A stretch of 12,444 nt of DNA, taken from positions 1-12,444 of the forward strand of contig DATEJK010000175.1 in the NCBI GenBank assembly GCA_035278025.1. Reading direction: 5' to 3'. The position numbers and the translations under genes were made by a program. This document shows, one piece after another, positions 8,201-12,444 of this stretch (its first letter is position 1; each line of letters begins with the position of its first letter). The notes beneath the pieces are model-generated. The model was given only the letters and a program-made list of their open reading frames with translations, was not told where the DNA came from and did not search any database. This stretch comes from JAICWP01 sp035278025 (lineage in GTDB: Bacteria; Acidobacteriota; Terriglobia; Terriglobales; Acidobacteriaceae).

Positions 8201-8770
8201 GCGCGAGCGCTGCCCGTTGACCGAAATTTCCGCTCCGTTGTTGTTGCTGAAACCGGTGCTGCCCGCGGTAGCTACGCCCGGAGTGAACAGCGCGAAAGAA
8301 TCGTAGGTGTTGCCCAGAGGAATGCTCGTGACTTGCTTGGTTTCGAAGTTGGCGGAGATCTGGTCTGTAGTGTTTTCGACCAGGGGCGCCGTCTCTGTAA
8401 CCGTCACGCTCTCCGTTGTCGGACCTACCTTCAGTTTGACCGTTCCCAGAGAAGTGTCCTTAGCCACCAGCACCACAACGTGATTGGCCTCATAAGCGGC
8501 AAAATCCTTGGAAGAAATGGTGACTGTGTAGGTTCCCGGCGGCAGAGAAGGCAGGGAGACTACGCCTGCATTGGAACTGACCGCAGTGAAGGCGCGATTG
8601 GTTTCTACCTGGACGGCGTGTACGGTGGCGCCCGCCACCACAGCACCGCTCTCATCGGTGACGGTGCCGGATATGGACCCAGTCACGATGCCTTGTCCAA
8701 CCGCTAACGTGACTGCCAATACGGCGAACACAATCACCCCAAACAAATGTTTACCCGAGCACACACGCAT
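5276..8770 (-). CDS. TonB-dependent receptor-like outer-membrane protein with N-terminal carboxypeptidase-regulatory-like domain
   Basis: 1164 residues. Such proteins import large substrates or act as surface adhesins/receptors (Oar-like); the substrate cannot be read from sequence. A signal peptide covers ~1-26 (LFGVIVFAVLAVTLAVGQG). The Cna-B/carboxypeptidase-regulatory-like domain is ~31-115 (GSISGTVTDESGAVVAGATV, then LPPGTYTVTI). VTVTETAPLVEN (~123-133) is the linker characteristic of the acidobacterial group and may serve as a TonB-box-like segment. The plug lies at ~135-250 (ISVNGQRSRSNNFQLDGQNN, YDAEYGRNLGSVVNYITKAG). The rest is a beta-barrel ending GLKLIF, with the terminal Phe needed for outer-membrane insertion. 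There is no STN signalling domain. Five close Cys pairs occur in the barrel region. The ATG at 8770 is chosen over a GTG five codons upstream because GGAGGTG sits directly before it. It is single-gene: terminator below, 377-nt leader region above. Confidence 0.92.
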   Translation of the reverse strand: MRVCSGKHLFGVIVFAVLAVTLAVGQGIVTGSISGTVTDESGAVVAGATVHAVQVETNRAFTAVSSNAGVVSLPSLPPGTYTVTISSKDFAAYEANHVVVLVAKDTSLGTVKLKVGPTTESVTVTETAPLVENTTDQISANFETKQVTSIPLGNTYDSFALFTPGVATAGSTGFSNNNGAEISVNGQRSRSNNFQLDGQNNNDNTIGGPSIFFGNQDSIAELQIISNYDAEYGRNLGSVVNYITKAGTNAFHGTAYEFHQNSAFDSLANQEKSPDFTGTNGNPFCAPGQTSTTAIPCDKPAVSKFIDNRFGGTMGGPIKKDKIWFFGSGNFERQRSAGSPSSSTPATTPTLTGIKQLQAAFPNNPAVAALAQFGPTAVTAGNPTFGNIATRLVSPDGITTVPVEFGSLTRFLPSIFNDYEATGRVDFQITSKDRLFVRYIFQQNINTNQQFDGASAAAGGDFVDVPGRSQQIGLDYTRTITNNFLNQVRFSYSRAGFGFEGGSFPNCTRANITSCPPQVFLDAPDDLGFGPNIVFPQGRTINVYQLQDNASWVRGRHVIKFGGEYDKQRSPNVGLFFVNGFFEYPDFNALLANQSEFTAVAYGPPILRFKENDIGLYFQDDWRVKDNLTLNLGLRWDWYQQASNLLHDESVAQQTGPNPLWDPNLPLSQTTVAKVPNHYRNFGPVVGFAWTPRLLPRLFGNDDTVIRGGFRMAYDFAFYNLALNVGGSAPFVNLANFFTPGSIPGLPNVTDFTGANVAAALFPFAPKGDPGLAAQTALDPNFRNPYSEQWNLGIQRRIGHRIAAEVRYVGNHTLGNFQTVNGNPALQPLIAAGFGNLIPAGLTPCTDLNQPGFVAGYADCTRQNVLEYANSAFSIYHGLQSQLRVQGWHGFTGQVSYTFSKTIDNATEVFSTATGGNTNSFAQNPFNTAAGERGLSGLDYPHVLGLLWSYDLPFAKAQQGFLGHVMGGWQINSTYRYTSGQPYTVVQLRPDSGSLCDPTDWTGSQRDACRPIVSNPGAPFTSVGQCTSATAPNCGLVDLVTRNPMALNGAHWIINDLNAAQFFGSPFLGVGRNTGRGQAISTANLGIFKNTKVNERLTVQFQAEAFNVLNNQWLGVPDPIVDDTASNAFATTRFNQNGGDTFAGNTVTDGIGRRRLQFGLKLIF

Positions 8771-8772
8771 AA

Positions 8773-8779
8773 CACCTCC
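8773..8779 (-). promoter_or_regulatory. strong ribosome binding site of the receptor gene
   Basis: GGAGGTG lies 2 nt before the ATG at 8770 (4 nt counted from GGAGG). It decides the start codon against the upstream in-frame GTG at 8785, which would overlap this site. Confidence 0.75.
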
Positions 8780-8838
8780 GACCACACAAATATTGTTTTG
8801 TAGATTGAAAATAATGGCCGTTCTTAACAGCCGGTAAC

Positions 8839-8854
8839 TGCAATTTCCTGTCCA
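8839..8854 (-). promoter_or_regulatory. candidate sigma-54 (-24/-12) promoter for the receptor gene
   Basis: On the minus strand the sequence TGGACAGGAAATTGCA matches the sigma-54 consensus TGGCACG-N4-TTGCW at 9 of 12 defined positions. It has the invariant GG and GC dinucleotides separated by exactly 10 nt, and a perfect TTGCA. The three mismatches all fall in the CAC of the -24 element. A start site near 8828 would leave a leader of about 58 nt. I see no convincing sigma-70 promoter in the same leader; only TTACCG plus TTATTT can be aligned. One short match could still be chance. Confidence 0.45.
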
Positions 8855-9147
8855 TTCGCGAGGAGTTCAAAAAGATGGTGTTTTGCCGTAGGAAACTAAC
8901 TGGTTAGGAGCAGAAGACAAACACCCCTCTAAGGTGAGTCGGCCGAATCTATGAAATTTGGGAAACGCGATGTTATGAAATTCAGAAGCAACAAAGCCGC
9001 GCTTCCATTCAGCTGCCGACTTTGCCGTAAGCTGGTCGGCCAAACGACGCCCCCAGTCGGAGATATATCAACAAAACGACCTACATTGTTTAGCCATTCG
9101 AGCTCTGGCACACTTCGGGCCGAGCCCTGGGCGTCGTCAAACGGCGC

Positions 9148-9897
9148 TTATGGTTTACCGGAATACGTGGCCTGGAACAATTGACGAAGAGCATGGATCT
9201 GGGACGGCTCAGTGTCACCCACTGCGGCGTAGCGCAGTCCATCCTGGCTCCAGGTCTCAACCGTAAATCCCAACTCGTGAGTTTCCGGCCAGGACTCCAG
9301 TCCTCTCCCCTCCTGCTGAAAAATGAAGACGGAGATCTGATGCTTGCCCACGCCGACAAGCAGTTGCGCCCCTGGGTTCTGCCGGAAGTACGCGACCCGC
9401 CCCCCAATCAGCCGGAAGGGCGACCCCTGCAGGTTGGGCAGAGTGAACGCGAAGGGCAACCGTCCTTCGAACCAGGGCTTCACCGTATGCCGGTCGGACG
9501 AGAACACGTCCACCGGGTTGGCGCTGGCCAAAGTAGAGACGTGCAGGTCCACAAGTTCGCTGGCGAAGTTCGCCGGCCGTGGGCGCGCCAGCCAGAGCGC
9601 TGCGGCAACCATCACCAGCACCAGCGCGGCTGCAGCCAGGCTGAATTGCGGCAGCCAGGGGAGTGAAACCCGGGGCCGTGGACTGGCCATTCGAGCCACT
9701 CGGGAGCGCAGTTCCGCAGATGGCCTGTAGCGGCCGGCAGCGGCAGTCCGGATTGCCCGCTTCATCTGCAAACGGCTGAGAGCGGTGCTGGAGCAGGAGG
9801 GGCAATCGCGCAGGTGTTGTTCGTATTGCGCCTCTGTTTGCGGCGAAAGCTCTCCATCCACGTAGCCGTCGAGACGGACTCGCCATTCACAGTTCAT
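9148..9897 (-). CDS. zinc-finger (ZAS) membrane anti-sigma factor
   Basis: 249 residues from the ATG at 9897. The cytoplasmic ZAS domain shows C3 (MNCEWRVRLDGYVDGEL) and HX3CX2C in QHLRDCPSC (H28, C32, C35). One transmembrane helix lies at ~85-104 (FSLAAAALVLVMVAAALWLA). The outer domain contains SSDRHTVKPWFEGRLPFAF, then GSPFRLIGGRVAYF and LLVGVGKHQISVFIF. This is the conserved sensory region of a large bacterial anti-sigma family; its signal is not known to me. The ORF is open upstream to 10035, but that part overlaps the sigma gene. The chosen ATG shares an ATGA overlap with the TGA of the sigma gene, which is classic for a translationally coupled sigma/anti-sigma pair. Probably co-transcribed with the sigma factor and the phosphoesterase-cupredoxin gene. 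Confidence 0.92.
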   Translation of the reverse strand: MNCEWRVRLDGYVDGELSPQTEAQYEQHLRDCPSCSSTALSRLQMKRAIRTAAAGRYRPSAELRSRVARMASPRPRVSLPWLPQFSLAAAALVLVMVAAALWLARPRPANFASELVDLHVSTLASANPVDVFSSDRHTVKPWFEGRLPFAFTLPNLQGSPFRLIGGRVAYFRQNPGAQLLVGVGKHQISVFIFQQEGRGLESWPETHELGFTVETWSQDGLRYAAVGDTEPSQIHALRQLFQATYSGKP

Positions 9898-10490
9898 GGG
9901 ATGTTCTCCGCAAATTCCCGCTGCAACAACGCGCGCATGGCTGCACGCGCCCGTGACAGACGCGACATTACAGTGCCCAGGGGAAGCTGCAGCGAGCTGG
10001 CAATTTCCCGGTAGCTCATCTCCTCCAGGTCGCACAGCAGGATGATCTCGCGAAAGGCCGCAGGCAATTGTTCCAGGGCCGCACGAATCATCTCCTGGTC
10101 GGCGCGCGCCAGCAGCAGCGATTCCGGGGTTTCACTGATGGCAGGCAGCGCCGCTTCGTCGTTCTCCTCTTCCTCCAGCGGCACCATCGCGGTGACCCGC
10201 AGCCCGCTGCGCGAACTCAGAAATGTATTGCGCACAATGCGGTACATCCAGGCGCGGAAATTCGTTCCGGGAGAGAACGAAGAAAAACCCTTAAGGGCCT
10301 TGGCGTATGCCTCCTGTACCAGATCCTCGGCTTCTTCGCGGTTTTGCGTGAGCCAGTGGGCGAAATTGTAGAGCGGCGCAAACAGCGGCATGGCCAGCGC
10401 TTCAAAGGAGCCGGTGTCGCCGGCTATCTCCGCAGCAGGTTCCGTGTTTGCCTCCGTCTCCTGCGCCACACTACGGGATGGCAGTTTCAA
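9894..10490 (-). CDS. ECF-type RNA polymerase sigma factor (TTG start) in the phosphoesterase-cupredoxin operon
   Basis: 198 residues. Region 2 spans ~29-100 (FEALAMPLFAPLYNFAHWLT, EEAEDLVQEAYAKALKGF, NFRAWMYRIVRNTFLSSR). Region 4 spans ~131-188 (LEQLPAAFREIILLCDLEEM and SYREIASSLQLPLGTVMSRL). A Glu-rich linker (LEEEENDEAA) lies between. The start is a TTG at 10490, supported by AGGAG at 10499-10503 with an 8-nt spacer. The only later in-frame ATG before region 2 is residue 34, which would remove the conserved opening helix. It begins 36 nt after the phosphoesterase-cupredoxin stop and ends in an ATGA overlap with its anti-sigma gene, so the three genes look like one operon. The expected target is an envelope stress or nutrient regulon, possibly including the operon itself. 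Confidence 0.92.
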   Translation of the reverse strand: MKLPSRSVAQETEANTEPAAEIAGDTGSFEALAMPLFAPLYNFAHWLTQNREEAEDLVQEAYAKALKGFSSFSPGTNFRAWMYRIVRNTFLSSRSGLRVTAMVPLEEEENDEAALPAISETPESLLLARADQEMIRAALEQLPAAFREIILLCDLEEMSYREIASSLQLPLGTVMSRLSRARAAMRALLQREFAENIP

Positions 10491-10498
10491 TCACGCCG

Positions 10499-10503
10499 CT
10501 CCT
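10499..10503 (-). promoter_or_regulatory. ribosome binding site supporting the TTG start of the sigma factor
   Basis: AGGAG on the minus strand, 8 nt upstream of the TTG at 10490. It is the only good Shine-Dalgarno near the required N-terminus. A nearby GTG is in a different frame. Confidence 0.6.
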
Positions 10504-10526
10504 GGAAAGACTTGCTATGGCCGGCT

Positions 10527-11840
10527 TCATGCCACCACCACCGCCCCCGTCATCGTGGGGTGAAGCTTGCAGTGGTAACTGAACCTGCCCGCCGCAGCGA
10601 AGGTGTGGCGGAAGGTTTGGTTGGTATCCATCAGAGGCGAAGAAAACAGATCTTCGTCGCTGGTGATGGTGTGCGGGGTGTCGTCTTTGTTGGTCCACTC
10701 CACCGCTGCGCCTACCCGCACCGACAATTCCCTGGGAGCAAAGGAGAAATTTCCTATGGCAGCGGCGACCACCGCGCCTGCCGCTCCTGTGGCAGGTGAG
10801 CTGCCGGCCTGGCTGTGTGCGGCGGAAGCCGCGGCTTGGCGAAGAATGCCGCTGACCTCTGCCGGCCGCGTTCCGGCCAGGGTTGCATCCACCACGGCCA
10901 GGTGGTGCTCACCACCGACGTAATTAACGTCAGCTATGCCCAGCACACGCCGCAATTGTTCAGCGGGCACCTTGAGCGGGCCGGGCGCCTGCGCGGTTCC
11001 GGGCACCGGCTGGGGAAAGGCAGTGGACAGGGCGGTGTGAAAGGTCACATTGCCTTCCACTTTCTGCATGATCTGATGGATGTGACCGTTGAGCACGGTG
11101 ACCGAACCGAATCGCCGGAGATAGGAGAGCGCCTGGGCGCTCTCCTGCGTGCCCCACCCCCACTCGGGATACACCGTCCACAGGGGTATGTGCGCAAACA
11201 CCACCACGGGGGTGCTGCTGCTATAACCGCGCAGGTCGCGTTCCAGCCATTCCAGTTGTTCGTGGCCGAGCTGGCCCAGTCCGCCCGCTTTCAGGTCGAG
11301 CACATTGACCAGACCGACAAAATGGACTCCTTTGTGGTTGAAACTATGCCAACCACCGCCCTGGGTGTGCTTCCCATAACGCTCCAGGAACTGGCGGCCG
11401 TTATCGAGCGCGACATCATGTTCGCCGGGCACATAAAACACCTGCTTCCGCTTCGCTCCTTTCAGCACCTCGTCAAGCGTGTCGAACTGTTGCGGCTTGG
11501 AAAGGTGACTCAGGTCCCCGGTATGGAGGATCAAATCGGGCTCGGCGGGCAGGGCGTTAATCTTATTTATCGCGGCTTGGAAGGTGGCGGTCACGTCGGG
11601 ATTGGCTCCTTTATCAAAGCCGATGTGGCTATCGCTGATCTGAACGAAGATGAAACTGCCGTCCTCACCACGTTTTTGCTTTGCCCCGGCGATAAGCCGG
11701 GAGACGGGCACGCCGCCAGCCATGGTCCACACCAAACCGGTCCCTGCCCAGGCCATGCATTTGAGAAATCCGCGACGGTCCACGCCGTCACCCTTCTGCG
11801 CTTTCTTGACGGTATCGCTCCCAGTCTTCGTATGACGCAT
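10527..11840 (-). CDS. Tat-exported calcineurin-like metallophosphoesterase fused to a C-terminal cupredoxin domain
   Basis: 437 residues. The N-terminus has a twin-arginine signal (DRRGFLKCMAWAGTGL, R22-R23), so it is predicted to be exported folded. Residues ~62-320 form a calcineurin-like phosphoesterase with the dimetal motifs in order: ISDSH (D70, H72), HTGDLSH (D109), PGEHD (139-142 region, usually GNHD), VVFAHIPLW (H217) and NGHIHQ (H253, H255). An Ala-rich linker covers ~330-360. Residues ~361-437 are a plastocyanin/amicyanin-like cupredoxin (IGNFSFAPRELSVRVGAAVE, DTPHTIT, SYHCKLHPTMTG) with type-1 copper ligands H390, C424, H427 and M430. The substrate is unknown. The ATG at 11840 has GGAGGT immediately upstream (11844-11849). 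It is followed at 36 nt by the ECF sigma gene, suggesting it is a target or signal component of that sigma/anti-sigma pair. Confidence 0.93.
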   Translation of the reverse strand: MRHTKTGSDTVKKAQKGDGVDRRGFLKCMAWAGTGLVWTMAGGVPVSRLIAGAKQKRGEDGSFIFVQISDSHIGFDKGANPDVTATFQAAINKINALPAEPDLILHTGDLSHLSKPQQFDTLDEVLKGAKRKQVFYVPGEHDVALDNGRQFLERYGKHTQGGGWHSFNHKGVHFVGLVNVLDLKAGGLGQLGHEQLEWLERDLRGYSSSTPVVVFAHIPLWTVYPEWGWGTQESAQALSYLRRFGSVTVLNGHIHQIMQKVEGNVTFHTALSTAFPQPVPGTAQAPGPLKVPAEQLRRVLGIADVNYVGGEHHLAVVDATLAGTRPAEVSGILRQAAASAAHSQAGSSPATGAAGAVVAAAIGNFSFAPRELSVRVGAAVEWTNKDDTPHTITSDEDLFSSPLMDTNQTFRHTFAAAGRFSYHCKLHPTMTGAVVVA

Positions 11841-12082
11841 ATAACCTCCGCCGGTTACTTGAATAATCGCTGTCTGCTCGGGTCGCGGATCCGCACGCCC
11901 CGTACTGCTGATAACTGGAAATGCGAAGTTTTATTCCACATTCGAGGCAAGACTGCGTCAGGTCGGACCTCGCGCCAGGTGGAACGGGTGAATTCGATGA
12001 GGACAACTCCGAGACGGGGTCTATTGCTGTTGCAGGCCGGGTTCAAAAGCAGGATTCGGATAGCCTCCCAGGCTCATACGTC

Positions 12083-12095
12083 GGACACTTTGTCC
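12083..12095. repeat. short inverted repeat, operator-like
   Basis: GGACA-CTT-TGTCC is a perfect 5-bp dyad with a 3-nt centre, located 243 nt upstream of the minus-strand phosphoesterase start and 159 nt upstream of the plus-strand membrane protein. Size and shape would fit a dimeric repressor site, but a chance dyad is possible. Confidence 0.3.
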
Positions 12096-12150
12096 AGTCA
12101 ATTGGGCTCCGCCGCAGCCGTGGCATTCCGCGTGCGCGGTGAGTTCACAA

Positions 12151-12168
12151 CTTTTTACAGCTTTTTAC
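12151..12168 (+). repeat. CTTTTTAC direct repeat with 10-bp period
   Basis: CTTTTTAC occurs at 12151-12158 and 12161-12168, one helical turn apart, with a related CTGTTTTAC at 12203-12211. Tandem sites at helical spacing are typical of winged-helix response regulators. They lie about 85-100 nt before the start of a gene that resembles a sensor kinase. This is suggestive only. Confidence 0.3.
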
Positions 12169-12253
12169 TTGGCCATAACACACACTCAGCAGGTTTAAAG
12201 TACTGTTTTACCCGGTGGCCGAGTTCAGGGGACAAGCCGGGCAGGAGCGTGCG

Positions 12254-12444
12254 ATGAAAAAGCGCTGGCGCTGGAACGAACGCACTCGATTACTGCTGAC
12301 GCTGGAATTGGCGGTGGTGCTGCCGTCCGCCGCCCTGATTGTGGCCAACATCCTGCAACTGGAGCATATTCACCGCGACCACGCCATTGAAGCCCTCATG
12401 CAACGGGATTTCTCCGAGGCTCTGGCCATCTCCGAAAAACACAT
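12254..12444 (+). CDS. membrane protein, N-terminal fragment; possible sensor histidine kinase
   Basis: 63 complete codons from the ATG at 12254; the gene continues past the window. AGGAG (12243-12247) lies 6 nt before the ATG. The protein starts with a basic segment (MKKRWRWNERTR), followed by one hydrophobic helix at ~13-33 (LLLTLELAVVLPSAALIVAN) and a charged, probably extracytoplasmic or coiled segment (HIHRDHAIEALMQRDFSEAL). This style resembles the N-termini of acidobacterial sensor histidine kinases, but no kinase motif lies inside the window, so only 'membrane protein' is secure. It is divergent from the phosphoesterase operon. Confidence 0.6.
   Translation, partial: MKKRWRWNERTRLLLTLELAVVLPSAALIVANILQLEHIHRDHAIEALMQRDFSEALAISEKH

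Larger units (their letters stand above)
8771..9147 (-). other. intergenic leader region upstream of the receptor gene
   Basis: 377 nt without a credible gene; short ORFs on both strands have no recognisable domain or coding character. It contains the receptor RBS and candidate sigma-54 promoter (listed separately). About 42 nt upstream of the -24 element is a small inverted repeat, CTAAC-TG-GTTAG (8896-8907). About 95 to 130 nt upstream is a direct repeat of TATGAAATT (8950-8958 and 8974-8982, 24 nt apart). These could be activator sites, but short repeats in AT-richer DNA are common. No clear hairpin with a T-run follows the anti-sigma stop at 9148. Confidence 0.5.
11841..12253. other. divergent intergenic region between the phosphoesterase operon and the right-edge membrane protein
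   Basis: 413 nt with no gene I can support; small ORFs here lack recognisable domains. It must hold the promoters of both divergent genes. I see an inverted repeat (12083-12095), a direct repeat (12151-12168) and a weak sigma-54-like sequence at 12121-12136 on the plus strand (TGG and GC at the right 10-nt spacing, but poor flanking match), each too short to be certain. No convincing sigma-70 promoter is apparent for the minus-strand operon. Confidence 0.5.

Noticed and set aside
5276..8770. Receptor as part of a Fec-type surface signalling system
   Set aside because: There is no N-terminal STN domain and the neighbouring anti-sigmas are ZAS-type, not FecR-type.
8929..9184. Short ORFs on both strands upstream of the receptor gene
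   Set aside because: No Shine-Dalgarno, domain or coding bias; the stretch is better explained as a regulatory leader.
11788..12006. Small minus-strand ORF with a CLECG motif upstream of the phosphoesterase gene
   Set aside because: A single CxxC is not enough for a zinc ribbon, and its 3' end overlaps the start and RBS of the phosphoesterase gene in another frame.
10815..12257. 480-codon plus-strand open frame opposite the phosphoesterase-cupredoxin gene
   Set aside because: The minus strand encodes clear catalytic and copper motifs over the same bases, and the plus-strand translation shows no family resemblance.
1..12444. CRISPR arrays, tRNA or rRNA genes, insertion sequences, phage or toxin-antitoxin genes
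   Set aside because: I looked for repeat-spacer periodicity, cloverleaf-like segments, transposase-like ORFs and small paired ORFs and saw none.

Overview
The window looks like a chromosomal segment of an Acidobacteriota genome (Terriglobia-like). This rests on GC-rich coding sequence, on a very large TonB-dependent outer-membrane protein with an N-terminal carboxypeptidase-regulatory-like (Cna-B-type) domain of the kind that is hugely expanded in that phylum, and on zinc-finger anti-sigma factors with matching sensory regions. The assignment is an inference from protein style, not from a marker gene search.

Left part, plus strand (1-2794): the 3' end of lptB (LPS-export ATPase), then rpoN (sigma-54) and hpf (long-form ribosome hibernation factor). 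This is the widespread lptB-rpoN-hpf order. The sigma-54 protein is longer than usual because of an Ala/Pro/Ser-rich insertion of roughly 85 residues inside its core-binding region. The block closes with three heptamer repeats and a terminator-like hairpin (about 2797-2850).

Middle and right, minus strand (2904-11840): read 5' to 3' on that strand, the order is (a) a Tat-exported metallophosphoesterase fused to a type-1 copper (cupredoxin) domain, (b) an ECF sigma factor, (c) its zinc-finger membrane anti-sigma factor with an ATGA overlap to b, (d) an 1164-residue TonB-dependent receptor-like protein with its own terminator, (e) a second ECF sigma factor, (f) a second overlapping anti-sigma factor, and (g) a third ECF sigma factor without a recognisable anti-sigma partner. 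Genes a-c look like one transcription unit. d has its own leader with a good Shine-Dalgarno and a candidate sigma-54 (-24/-12) promoter. e-f form another unit.

Right edge, plus strand: after a gene-free divergent region of about 410 bp, a membrane protein begins at 12254 and runs off the window; it resembles the N-terminus of a sensor histidine kinase.

The striking theme is transcriptional control at the cell surface. Four sigma factors (sigma-54 plus three ECF) and two membrane anti-sigma factors lie within 10 kb, around a giant outer-membrane protein and an exported phosphoesterase-cupredoxin fusion. I do not claim a proven new system. The best candidates for something undescribed are the phosphoesterase-cupredoxin/ECF/anti-sigma operon and the possible sigma-54 control of the receptor.
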